Origin: Roseobacter sp. CCS2
GTDB lineage: Bacteria; Pseudomonadota; Alphaproteobacteria; Rhodobacterales; Rhodobacteraceae
Reading direction: 5' to 3'
NCBI RefSeq assembly: GCF_000169435.1
Contig: NZ_AAYB01000001.1
Location: 1 to 64,000, forward strand
Length of the DNA stretch: 64,000 nt
The notes beneath the pieces are model-generated. The model did not search any database. It saw only the letters and a program-made list of their open reading frames with translations, and was not told the origin of the DNA. The position numbers and the translations under genes were made by a program. Below, one piece after another: positions 36,630-43,819 of this stretch (its first letter is position 1; each line of letters opens with the position of its first letter).

Positions 36630-37526
36630 TTACGCGTCAGCCAACATACCCTTTTGACGGGCCAGTTCCTGCATTTTCGCTTGCAGCTTTTCGAACGCAC
36701 GCACTTCGATCTGGCGAATACGTTCGCGGCTAACGTCATATTGACCGCTGAGATCCTCAAGCGTGACTGTCTCTTCTGACAAACGACGCTGCATCAGGAT
36801 ATCTTTCTCACGATCATTCAGCACTTCCATGGCTTCGGCCAAAAGTTCACGACGGGCGGTCAGCTCATCACTCGCTTCATAATCAGCGGCCGTATTTGCG
36901 CTTTCATCCTCAAGCCAGTCCTGCCATTGGGCCGCACCTTCGCCATCAGCGCTGACCGTTGCATTCAGCGACGCATCACCACCGGACAAACGACGGTTCA
37001 TTGAAATGACTTCTTGCTCTGTCACGCCAAGATCATTTGCAATCCGTTCCACGTTTTCAGGGCGTAAATCGCCATCTTCCAACGCGCCAATCCGGTTCTT
37101 GGCCTTGCGCAGATTAAAGAACAGTTTCTTTTGCGCAGACGTCGTGCCCAGCTTTACCAATGACCACGACCGCAGGATATACTCCTGAATCGACGCACGG
37201 ATCCACCACATGGCATAAGTCGCCAAGCGGAAGCCTTTTTCAGGGTCAAAACGCTTCACAGCCTGCATCAGACCGACATTGGCCTCGGAAATCACCTCGG
37301 CTTGCGGCAGCCCATAGCCACGGTATCCCATGGCAATCTTGGCTGCCAATCGTAGGTGCGATGTGACCATTTGGTGCGCGGCATCCGTGTCTTCGTGGTC
37401 CACCCACCGCTTGGCAAGCATATATTCCTGCTCAGGCTCCAGCATCGGGAACTTACGGATTTCCTGCATGTAACGGTTCAGACCACCCTCTGGGGTTGGT
37501 GCTGGTAGATTCTTATAATTACTCAC
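36630..37526 (-). CDS. rpoH: RNA polymerase sigma factor RpoH (sigma-32)
   Basis: A 298-residue heat-shock sigma factor. Region 2 (KGFRLATYAMWWIRASIQEYI), the RpoH box AQKKLFFNLR at 131-140, and region 4 HTH with [18 protein letters not shown]. It directs transcription of chaperone and protease genes (clpP and clpX nearby in this window are usual targets in the family). Terminated by a strong hairpin at 36573-36606. Rhodobacterales often carry two rpoH paralogues; which one this is cannot be told. Confidence 0.96.
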   Translation of the reverse strand: MSNYKNLPAPTPEGGLNRYMQEIRKFPMLEPEQEYMLAKRWVDHEDTDAAHQMVTSHLRLAAKIAMGYRGYGLPQAEVISEANVGLMQAVKRFDPEKGFRLATYAMWWIRASIQEYILRSWSLVKLGTTSAQKKLFFNLRKAKNRIGALEDGDLRPENVERIANDLGVTEQEVISMNRRLSGGDASLNATVSADGEGAAQWQDWLEDESANTAADYEASDELTARRELLAEAMEVLNDREKDILMQRRLSEETVTLEDLSGQYDVSRERIRQIEVRAFEKLQAKMQELARQKGMLADA

Positions 37527-37694
37527 TGTATCTGCCCTCCTATGTATAAAGGCTTAACATGGATATGGTAGCGCTCGCATTGGGTTTCAAGAGGAGCCCT
37601 ATCCGATTTCCGTAAATTGAATATGAACTATCCGGTTTAGTTTTACGAGGCACATTTTCGTGCGCTCACGCACATGGGATAGAATATTTCAGCC

Positions 37695-38720
37695 CTAAGA
37701 ACCAAGAGCGCGCAGTAAATCACGCATATCTTGGGGGATTTCCGCCTCAAATTGCAGAAACTCGCCCGAGACCGGGTGTTCAAAGCCTAAGGTGGCCGCA
37801 TGCAGCGCCTGACGGGAAAACGCTGCGACGGCCTCAACACCCACCTCGCCAATCGCTTTTTGTGACAGCTTTCGCCGCCCGCCATAAACCGGATCACCAA
37901 TCAAGGCGTGCCCGCAATGGGCCATATGCACGCGGATTTGGTGGGTGCGCCCTGTTTCCAGCCAACATTCGATCAGCGCAGCACAGGCAGGATTACCAAG
38001 CCCCTCAACAATGCGCGACCGTGTCACCGCATGGCGGCCAGCGGTAAAAGACACGGCCTGCCGCTGCCGATCTGTCCGATGACGCCCCAAAAAGGTTTGT
38101 ATCTTTAGAATATTCCCCGGCTCAAATGATGTCCCCTTGATGCCGCGCAACCGCGGATCGTTCTGGTCCGGCAGACCATAGCAAACCGCCAAATACCGCC
38201 GTTCCACCGTATGTGCTGCAAACTGATCCGCCAAATGATGATGGGCACGGTCCGATTTCGCCGCCACTAAAAGCCCGGTGGTTTCCTTATCAATCCGGTG
38301 CACAATACCTGGGCGTTTCATGCCACCCACACCCGATAGCGTTTCACCGCAATGATGGATCAGCGCATTCACAAGGGTCCCATTTGGCGTACCGGGGGCA
38401 GGATGCACGACCATACCCGCGGGTTTATTGACGACAATCAGATCATCGTCCTCAAACACCACATCCAGCGGAATGTCCTCACCAACAATATGGCTTTCCT
38501 CAGCCATGGCGACCGTTACCTCAACCACTGAACCCTCCGCGATCCGGTGGCGCGGGTCCGTCACAACCGCCCCATCGACACTTACAGCACCTTCAGCAAT
38601 CAGTTTGGCCAACCGTGACCGGCTCAGCGACGCGTCATCAGGCACATCACGGCCCAAGGCTTTGTCCAAACGCGGCGGTGGATTTGCCCCAATTTCAAAT
38701 GTAATGAGCGTCTCACCCAT
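37695..38720 (-). CDS. 23S rRNA pseudouridine synthase, RluA/RluD family
   Basis: A 341-residue pseudouridine synthase. N-terminal S4 domain (RLDKALGRDV, SRSRLAKLIAEGAVSVDG), then the catalytic core with D144 in HRIDKETTGLL, and the motif GRTHQIRVHMAHCGHALIGD. It resembles RluD, which modifies helix 69 of 23S rRNA. The start at 38720 is chosen; upstream frame runs into the tRNA-His gene. Likely monocistronic, 28 bp after the tRNA. Confidence 0.92.
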   Translation of the reverse strand: MGETLITFEIGANPPPRLDKALGRDVPDDASLSRSRLAKLIAEGAVSVDGAVVTDPRHRIAEGSVVEVTVAMAEESHIVGEDIPLDVVFEDDDLIVVNKPAGMVVHPAPGTPNGTLVNALIHHCGETLSGVGGMKRPGIVHRIDKETTGLLVAAKSDRAHHHLADQFAAHTVERRYLAVCYGLPDQNDPRLRGIKGTSFEPGNILKIQTFLGRHRTDRQRQAVSFTAGRHAVTRSRIVEGLGNPACAALIECWLETGRTHQIRVHMAHCGHALIGDPVYGGRRKLSQKAIGEVGVEAVAAFSRQALHAATLGFEHPVSGEFLQFEAEIPQDMRDLLRALGS

Positions 38721-38748
38721 GATCGTCTCCGGTACTGCATGGGAGGGA

Positions 38749-38825
38749 TGGTACCGCCTCCCCGGCTTGAACGGGGGACCCCTGGTTCCACAAACCAGTG
38801 CTCTAACCAACTGAGCTAAGGCGGC
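38749..38825 (-). tRNA. tRNA-His (GTG anticodon)
   Basis: A 77-nt cloverleaf including the encoded CCA, read on the minus strand: acceptor GCCGCCT / AGGCGGT, D arm with TAGCTCAGTTGGTTAGAGC, anticodon arm CTGGT-TTGTGGA-ACCAG with anticodon GTG, variable loop, and T arm with CCCCGTTCAAGCCGGGG. The discriminator is A73 and there is no encoded G-1, with a G1:U72 pair; canonical tRNA-His has G-1 and C73. This unusual form is typical of an alphaproteobacterial clade. It sits 28 bp upstream of the rluD-family gene. Confidence 0.95.
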
Positions 38826-38868
38826 AACAGGGCTGATCTAGCGGGATGGGATCACGATTGCAAGTCCC

Positions 38869-39348
38869 CTAGAACGCAATCTCCCACGTCTCTTCTACCA
38901 AATCGACGCCAAAGGAATGTACAGGGACGGCATGGGTGCGGGTCAGGCCGTTGCGGGTATAGATGCGGCCTGCTGCAGCGTGACTTTCATGAGTCCAAAG
39001 GGTTAGCCCGGCGTAGCCCGCACCGCGCGCAAAGCCAAGGCATTGATCCAAAAGCGCCTGCGCCACACCTGTCCCGCGCGCAACTTCGACAACGTAAAAA
39101 AGCCGAAGTTTGGCGGTCGTCTCATTCTGGCGCACGCAAAAGATGCTGCCCAAACGCTGTTCGCCACGATGTGCGATCCATCCCGCTTCACAGGTGTTAT
39201 CATGAGCGGCCAGAAAATCGTCGACGATACCGCGCACCAATGGCCCAAAACTGTCGTCAAACCCTTCGACCATGGGGTAATGGGTCGCATGTTCTGACAC
39301 CAACCAATCGGCGTCATCAGCATCAAAGGGGCGCACGGCAAATTCCAT
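38869..39348 (-). CDS. GNAT family N-acetyltransferase
   Basis: A 159-residue acetyltransferase with typical motif A LFYVVEVARGTGVAQALLDQ and GLTLWTHESHAAAGRIYTRNG. The true start is ambiguous: ATG 39348 (MEFAVRPFDADDADW) fits the family, but the frame is open to 39411 (21 more residues, MDQVLAWGRLDW). Neither has a clear ribosome site. The gene is divergent from the DUF6324-type small protein. Substrate unknown. Confidence 0.8.
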   Translation of the reverse strand: MEFAVRPFDADDADWLVSEHATHYPMVEGFDDSFGPLVRGIVDDFLAAHDNTCEAGWIAHRGEQRLGSIFCVRQNETTAKLRLFYVVEVARGTGVAQALLDQCLGFARGAGYAGLTLWTHESHAAAGRIYTRNGLTRTHAVPVHSFGVDLVEETWEIAF

Positions 39349-39429
39349 GCTCCATGTTTGCCCGCCCTGCCCTTGCCAATCAAGCCTGCCCCACGCTAGG
39401 ACTTGATCCATCAGATCAAAGGGACCGTC

Positions 39430-39618
39430 ATGGGTATCAACAAAGAACGCAACATCGAAGCGAACATGCAGATCGGGCCAACCGATCTGGGCATGGTCCG
39501 GATATTCATCGAGGCCGACGGGATCGAGATCCCGATGGATTTTGACCCCGAAGAAGCCGATGAAATCGCAGAAGAGATCAAGGCAGCAGCCTTGGCTGCT
39601 CGGGCTGTGAAGAAATAG
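39430..39618 (+). CDS. small conserved protein (DUF6324-like)
   Basis: A 62-residue acidic protein beginning MGINKERNIEANMQIGPTDLG and ending AALAARAVKK; conserved across Rhodobacterales as I recall, function unknown. The Glu/Asp-rich middle (ADGIEIPMDFDPEEADEIAE) is likely one helical-hairpin fold. Start 39430 is preferred over an in-frame ATG nine codons earlier. Divergent from the GNAT gene; the promoters must overlap in a short region. Confidence 0.72.
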   Translation: MGINKERNIEANMQIGPTDLGMVRIFIEADGIEIPMDFDPEEADEIAEEIKAAALAARAVKK

Positions 39619-39821
39619 CGCAACCTAAGCGACGCTCCACTTATGGACGATTAGCGGAAGAAGCTCACACTGGCGATTAAACCATAAATGGCAGCTTTTA
39701 TCCAAATTGTGCCTAAACGTCCCAGAATGCAGCGATTGCTCCAGGCGCATCTTTGCTAGAGTCGAGAATGTTGTCGTCTAACGATACTAATTGGCTGACT
39801 ATTTTAGAGTAGAAATGCAAA

Positions 39822-40487
39822 ATGAAGTGGTATCAGGTTCAAACGGGTCAATTTGGATATCCTTACCCAAAGGACGATTTTGGTTATCAGGTCATGACAT
39901 ATGATCCATCGCAGGGATGTTCTACCTGTGAAATCGGCAAAGTTCAGAGAGCGCCCTTTCGATTTTTCAAAGAACCGAAGATTACGAACAAAGCTTTCAT
40001 CGGCTTAAACTGGATTTTTGATGAGGTGTTCACTACGCAAGCAGTCCGCCAGTTGTTAGAGAAGGAGGGATTGTCAGGCATGACTTTTTCCAGTCCGGTC
40101 GTGCATAAAACGAATGAAAAACTAAAAGACTGGTGCCAGATGCATGTTAATACGGTCCTACCGCCTGCTATTCTCACTGACGGCATGACCACCGAAACAT
40201 GCGCTATGCCAGCGGATGAAACGTCATCAAGGTTTCTGAAAGCTACTGGAAGCCGTCTAATGGAAGGGCCGTTCTGCGGTCATGAAAAACTAAACTGGCC
40301 ACAAGGTACGCCACTGGCTGTTCGGAAGAGTGCGCTTACGAAAGCGCCAGACGTTGTGCGCACTTCAGAATGGTTCGGTAGTGGCGGCAGCGCAAGCCAA
40401 GCTATCCTTGTATCTGAGCGCTTTTTCGAAGTGATAAGGCAAAACAAGCTACGCGGGTTGTTCTTCGACGAAGTCAAAATCCTCTGA
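39822..40487 (+). CDS. orphan protein, immunity-protein (Imm11/DUF1629)-like
   Basis: A 221-residue protein that I recognise only weakly. It has a CxxC (C33, C36), a middle with many polar residues, and a C-terminal end like Imm11/DUF1629 (DVVRTSEWF...LVSERFFEVIRQNKLRGLFFDEV). Imm11-type proteins neutralise bacterial polymorphic toxins. No toxin lies next to it. The codon use and AT content differ from the core genes around it, so recent transfer is possible. The function is uncertain and could be unrelated to immunity. Confidence 0.55.
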   Translation: MKWYQVQTGQFGYPYPKDDFGYQVMTYDPSQGCSTCEIGKVQRAPFRFFKEPKITNKAFIGLNWIFDEVFTTQAVRQLLEKEGLSGMTFSSPVVHKTNEKLKDWCQMHVNTVLPPAILTDGMTTETCAMPADETSSRFLKATGSRLMEGPFCGHEKLNWPQGTPLAVRKSALTKAPDVVRTSEWFGSGGSASQAILVSERFFEVIRQNKLRGLFFDEVKIL

Positions 40488-40622
40488 GGTCAGGCATATC
40501 AATACATCTGAATGCAGTGATTAGGCTGTTCTCGAAAATACCAAAGCCCAACTGCAGCCTAGAATGAAAGTAGCGACAGTACTGATATTCATATACCGCG
40601 CAGCATTCTTTAAAATGCACTC

Positions 40623-40668
40623 AAACCAGACTATAAGGGACTAAACCAGACTATAAGGGACTAAACCA
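40623..40668. repeat. 20-bp tandem duplication at the mmcB stop codon
   Basis: Two adjacent perfect copies of a 20-bp unit AAACCAGACTATAAGGGACT (40623-40642, 40643-40662) followed by a partial third copy AAACCA. The mmcB stop codon (40641-40643) lies at the junction, so the second unit encodes its last residues. Confidence 0.9.
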
Positions 40669-41114
40669 ACAAACCCCGGATCACGCGCCGCCTGTGCACG
40701 TACCGCGGCATGGCGCGCAAATTTCTGGACCATGACCTTGCGCCGCGCCGCTGCCAGCTTTGCTTCAGGCCCCATGCGGATAATTTCGGCATCATAGGCG
40801 TCGGCGATGATCAGGCCGGTATCATCCGGCAACAGCTCTGTCGGGAAATCGCTATCGACGGCCCAAAAGAAACGGTCGCACCATTCCAGATAACCTTGCC
40901 ATTTATGGTCGGACTGAAAATCGGCGCGACTGGACTTGCATTCAATGATCCAAACCTCGCCTTTTGGCCCCAACGCCATGACGTCGACCCGTAAACCGGA
41001 AGTCGGCGTCAGTTCCTCAACACTGACAAAATCATGGCTGCGCAGCGCACGCGACACGCCACGGGCCAGCAATTGGCCGGGCATCAGGCGATTGGTGTCG
41101 TGATCATCTGGCAT
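40641..41114 (-). CDS. mmcB: MmcB-type DNA repair protein (PD-(D/E)xK-like)
   Basis: A 157-residue protein matching the MmcB family (mitomycin C resistance, Caulobacter). A PD-(D/E)xK-like nuclease core is seen with D44 (RVDVMALG) and E58-C-K60 (EVWIIECKSSRADF). Start 41114 is chosen; a longer frame uses a weak TTG at 41150 that would run through a LexA box. A LexA-type operator lies 13-27 bp upstream, so it is DNA-damage inducible by inference. The 3' end shows a 20-bp tandem duplication. Confidence 0.85.
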   Translation of the reverse strand: MPDDHDTNRLMPGQLLARGVSRALRSHDFVSVEELTPTSGLRVDVMALGPKGEVWIIECKSSRADFQSDHKWQGYLEWCDRFFWAVDSDFPTELLPDDTGLIIADAYDAEIIRMGPEAKLAAARRKVMVQKFARHAAVRAQAARDPGFVGLVPYSLV

Positions 41115-41590
41115 GCACAATACCCTGAACAATACGTGAACAAAACGCAAGATAAAATCACTTCACGTGATGCCACATGGTTTCGCAAAGCTAGTCAAGC
41201 TGACGTCTGGGCGTATCTGACTGACCCACACAAGCTGACGCTATAGTTTCACAAGTCCACCGAGACATTGGCGTTGGATAAAGGCTGGCATGATCACCTG
41301 GCACAGATGCAAGATTCGCTGCATGCTATATGAAGTGGATTGAAGCCGGATAAGGGCCATCGAAACAATGACGCGGCAAGACCTGCTATTGGCAACCCTG
41401 CCAATATTTTTCGATATGATTACAGATATTTACGAAAACTTTGTCATATTCGGTTCATCTAATCGAGACAGCTTTGTGACACAAACCAGACGTTTGACGC
41501 TAGGTCACCGGGTCAAAAGCCAAAGGATCGTCATCTTTTCGGCAGCTTCATTACCTAAAACTTAAACCAAGCAACAAGGGAATGCGGCCA
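41115..41590. other. mmcB upstream region and low-coding stretch
   Basis: About 475 bp between divergent mmcB and the 48-codon gene. It holds the LexA box (41127-41141) near the mmcB start. A frame at 41368-41565 has no ribosome site or family likeness and is not called. The rest shows no obvious coding or RNA signal. Confidence 0.4.
41127..41141. promoter_or_regulatory. LexA (SOS) box of mmcB
   Basis: GAAC-AATACGT-GAAC on the plus strand, i.e. GTTC-N7-GTTC on the mmcB strand, exactly the alphaproteobacterial LexA consensus. It is 13-27 bp upstream of the mmcB start codon, overlapping the expected promoter. SOS control is inferred. Confidence 0.85.
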
Positions 41591-41737
41591 ATGTCACTGT
41601 TTACGAATATCACTTTTTTTGAAGTATCCATGGCCCTTCTGTTTATTGGTCTGGCCGAGCGTCTGCTGCTTGGTTACGCCCCTGCCGAAATGGTCGGCGC
41701 AAAAGGCTGGCTGATCCGTGGCGACATCGAGGAATAA
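41591..41737 (+). CDS. 48-residue membrane-associated small protein
   Basis: A short ORF beginning MSLFTNITFFEVSMALLFIG with a hydrophobic segment, then AERLLLGYAPAEMVGAKGW and ending LIRGDIEE. AAGGGA lies 10 bp upstream as a Shine-Dalgarno. The composition is protein-like (a single membrane helix followed by an amphipathic end). Family not recognised. It is followed by structured GC-rich DNA with no gene for 177 bp. Comparison with other Rhodobacteraceae would confirm it. Confidence 0.55.
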   Translation: MSLFTNITFFEVSMALLFIGLAERLLLGYAPAEMVGAKGWLIRGDIEE

Positions 41738-41914
41738 TTAGCTGAAGGCCTTGTCCTTTATCCCCCGCCCGCCTACCTGTTGGGCGACGGGCTCTGCGCC
41801 TCTCGTATACCATAGGTACAAATCCAGCGGCCTTACGCAAATCCTCGGGGGCTGGCTCTGTTCGGATCCTGGTCCGTTTACCTGGCGCCCACCTGTACTT
41901 ACAGGTCCTCAGGA
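41738..41914. other. GC-rich region with several possible hairpins
   Basis: A 177-bp stretch downstream of the small gene with potential stems: CCCG-T-CGCC/GGCG-G-CGGG on the minus strand (loop of 9), ACCTGT/ACAGGT around 41891-41905, outer pair ATCCTG/CAGGAT. Two copies of TTAGCT flank it. It may be a structured RNA; I could not match any known class (not tmRNA, SRP or RNase P by motif). No protein coding signal. Confidence 0.35.
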
Positions 41915-42262
41915 TTAGCTACCTCTACGGTTGCCGTGGTCCCCGTCACTTCTCAAATCAGGTTTGACGGCTGGGCGTGTCGTCATAGTTTTCTGGTTGA
42001 AATTAGCGCGGTCCTTTTTTTTGCGTAGAATACGCCGCGTGTATGTACCTAGATTATTGAATGACTGCTGTACTGTCCCCAAGAATGTCGAAGTCACATG
42101 CACCTGATCCAATGCAACGGCGCGCGCCGGTCTTGGCGTTGGAAAAGGTGGGATTGTGCGCGACTGATAAATACGATCGTCGCGAATTTTTTTACGTAGT
42201 TTCGTTTGCTCCACAGCCTTCTGATTGAGGCCTTCTGCGTCGATAGGTTCAAACCGTGTCAT
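41915..42262 (-). CDS. hypothetical basic protein
   Basis: A 115-residue basic ORF (many Arg, Lys; e.g. TKLRKKIRDDRIYQSRT and RRILRKKKDRANFNQ) with no recognised domain. Start ATG at 42262 lacks a clear ribosome site. Codon use is plausible but not compelling. Could be a real unknown gene or a spurious frame overlapping structured DNA; I would keep it at low confidence. Confidence 0.4.
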   Translation of the reverse strand: MTRFEPIDAEGLNQKAVEQTKLRKKIRDDRIYQSRTIPPFPTPRPARAVALDQVHVTSTFLGTVQQSFNNLGTYTRRILRKKKDRANFNQKTMTTRPAVKPDLRSDGDHGNRRGS

Positions 42263-42318
42263 CTATCTGCCATGTCCAAATAGTGTTGTCGTGCGCGCTG
42301 CTAGGGGCGGCACGCACA

Positions 42319-42395
42319 GGCAAATAAATGATTGAAGATCAGGGGTTTGTCAGCAAACTAAAGGCATAAAAGCATATAACTCTGGTTTATTTGCC
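42319..42395. repeat. nested inverted repeat (77 nt)
   Basis: Outer arms GGCAAATAAA (42319-42328) and TTTATTTGCC (42386-42395), perfect 10 bp, enclose a small hairpin GTTTG-TCAG-CAAAC (42345-42358). It lies in the gap between two minus-strand genes, and may be a terminator, attenuator or small RNA. Function unknown. Confidence 0.45.
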
Positions 42396-42435
42396 CAATT
42401 TTTCGTCGTTAGTCAGCCATTGTCCATCGCAAAAC

Positions 42436-42753
42436 CTAGCGGCGCCTGGACCCCGCCTGAGCCGACACGCGTATAGGGATCAGCGGCCCTCGGAAATCGT
42501 CATCATCGTCATCATCATCCTCGGCTTGTGACATGATCACGATGGCAAATTGTACACTACCAAAGATGGTGCCGTTGAAGAACCACAATAGCAGGATCGC
42601 AAGCCAACCAATGTCTGAACCCGCGATCAGCGATCCCAGCCCGGCCACGTTCTGCCAAAGGATAAGCGCCACAAATACAGCAGACAGCACAAACCCGACA
42701 GCACAGTGCCGCAGATAAAGACGCATTAAATCGGGTTCATTTTCTGGACGCAT
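42436..42753 (-). CDS. small membrane protein with acidic tail
   Basis: A 105-residue protein with two hydrophobic segments (VGFVLSAVFVALILWQN and WLAILLLWFFNGTIFGSV) and a run of eight Asp (EDDDDDDDDFRGP) before a basic end. AGGAGG lies 7 bp upstream of the start at 42753. Family not recognised. It follows nusB by 50 bp on the same strand, so may be in the riboflavin/nusB unit. Confidence 0.7.
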   Translation of the reverse strand: MRPENEPDLMRLYLRHCAVGFVLSAVFVALILWQNVAGLGSLIAGSDIGWLAILLLWFFNGTIFGSVQFAIVIMSQAEDDDDDDDDFRGPLIPIRVSAQAGSRRR

Positions 42754-42803
42754 TTGCGATCCTCCTGACCATTAAGCATAGGCGGCGGATGCCTGATGGC
42801 AAA

Positions 42804-43283
42804 TCACGATGTGCGGTTAAACGCTTCTGGCTGGGCTTCGCGTGCCATGTGATCCAGCACAGCGTTGACGAATTTCGGCTCTTTGCCATCTGCGGAAAAT
42901 GCCTCGGCGACACTCACAAATTCACTGATGACCACCTTGGGCGGCGTGTCCTGAAGCGTCAGCTCAGCCCCCGCCGCACGGAAAAGCGCGCGCCACGTCG
43001 GGTCAATCCGGGCAATCGGCCATTTGGCAACCAGCGCACGGTCAGTCAACTGGTCAATCGCGGCCTGATCATCGACCGCCTTTTCCATCAGCGCGCGAAA
43101 GGTATCCACATCGCCTTCGGTCATCTCACCTTCGTCATAGACGGCACCCAGCCGATGATCTTCAAACTCGCGCGTGACCTGATCGACCGTCTGGCCCGAC
43201 GCCTCCATCTGGAACAGCGCCTGAACAGCATAAAGCCGGGCGGCCGATTTCATCTTGCGCTTTTTGTTGTTCGAAAGGGTCAT
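42804..43283 (-). CDS. nusB: transcription antitermination factor NusB
   Basis: A 159-residue NusB, all-helical. Seen: KSAARLYAVQALFQMEASGQ, DRALVAKWPIARIDPTWRALF, LRAAGAEL and the ending AVLDHMAREAQP. NusB joins NusE/S10 in rRNA antitermination complexes. It overlaps the ribH gene by 4 bp (ATGA) and follows it, the usual ribH-nusB order in alphaproteobacteria. Confidence 0.95.
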   Translation of the reverse strand: MTLSNNKKRKMKSAARLYAVQALFQMEASGQTVDQVTREFEDHRLGAVYDEGEMTEGDVDTFRALMEKAVDDQAAIDQLTDRALVAKWPIARIDPTWRALFRAAGAELTLQDTPPKVVISEFVSVAEAFSADGKEPKFVNAVLDHMAREAQPEAFNRTS

Positions 43284-43819
43284 ATGGTGGTCTTATTGTC
43301 CGTATCGCCAGCCATCAGAATTTCGCGGGTGAACCCCACGGTTTTCTCGGCTTTGCCCCACTTACGGGCGAGTGCGATCAGGTGCAAGGCCGCAGCGGCG
43401 GCACCGCCGCCTTTGTTCATCTCGCCCGGGTTAGCGCGCACCTCAGCTTGGGCGCGGTTCTCGACCGTCAGGATACCATTGCCGATGCAAAGCCCCTGTA
43501 ACCCCAGCAATTGGATCGCGCGGCTGCTGTCGTTGCAAACCGTGTCATAATGGGTCGTCTCGCCCCGGATCACGCAGCCCAAGGCCACGTAGCCGTCAAA
43601 GTTGCTCATCCGTTCGGCAATCCCGATGGCCGTCGGGATTTCCAGTGCGCCGGGGACTTCGACCAGATCCCATGTCGCACCTGCCTTTTCAATTTCTGAC
43701 TTTGCCCCGGCAATCTGATTATCCGAGATATCTTTGTAGTAGGGCGAGGCCACGATCAGAATCTTCACCGGTTTATCAAACTCAGGCAGCGGCATGATGT
43801 AGTGGGATGGTCCGGCCAT
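43280..43819 (-). CDS. ribH: 6,7-dimethyl-8-ribityllumazine synthase
   Basis: A 179-residue lumazine synthase, penultimate step of riboflavin synthesis. Seen: ILIVASPYYKDISDNQIAGA, TWDLVEVPGALEIPTAI, GYVALGCVIRGETTHYDTV and GNGILTVENRAQAEVRA. It starts at the base where ribB ends (1 bp overlap) and overlaps nusB by 4 bp. Confidence 0.96.
   Translation of the reverse strand: MAGPSHYIMPLPEFDKPVKILIVASPYYKDISDNQIAGAKSEIEKAGATWDLVEVPGALEIPTAIGIAERMSNFDGYVALGCVIRGETTHYDTVCNDSSRAIQLLGLQGLCIGNGILTVENRAQAEVRANPGEMNKGGGAAAAALHLIALARKWGKAEKTVGFTREILMAGDTDNKTTI

Noticed and set aside
41368..41565. 65-codon plus-strand frame between mmcB and the 48-codon gene
   Set aside because: No ribosome site, no recognisable domain and a C-terminal half without protein-like character; could still be real but not supported.
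41738..41914. tmRNA, 6S RNA, SRP RNA or RNase P RNA
   Set aside because: None of the diagnostic motifs (tag reading frame with tRNA-like ends, GGAAGGAAGCAGC, GAGGAAAGTCC) was found; only generic stems were seen.
42319..42395. Integron attC site
   Set aside because: The nested inverted repeat lacks the core GTTRRRY/RYYYAAC sites and no integrase or cassette array is nearby.
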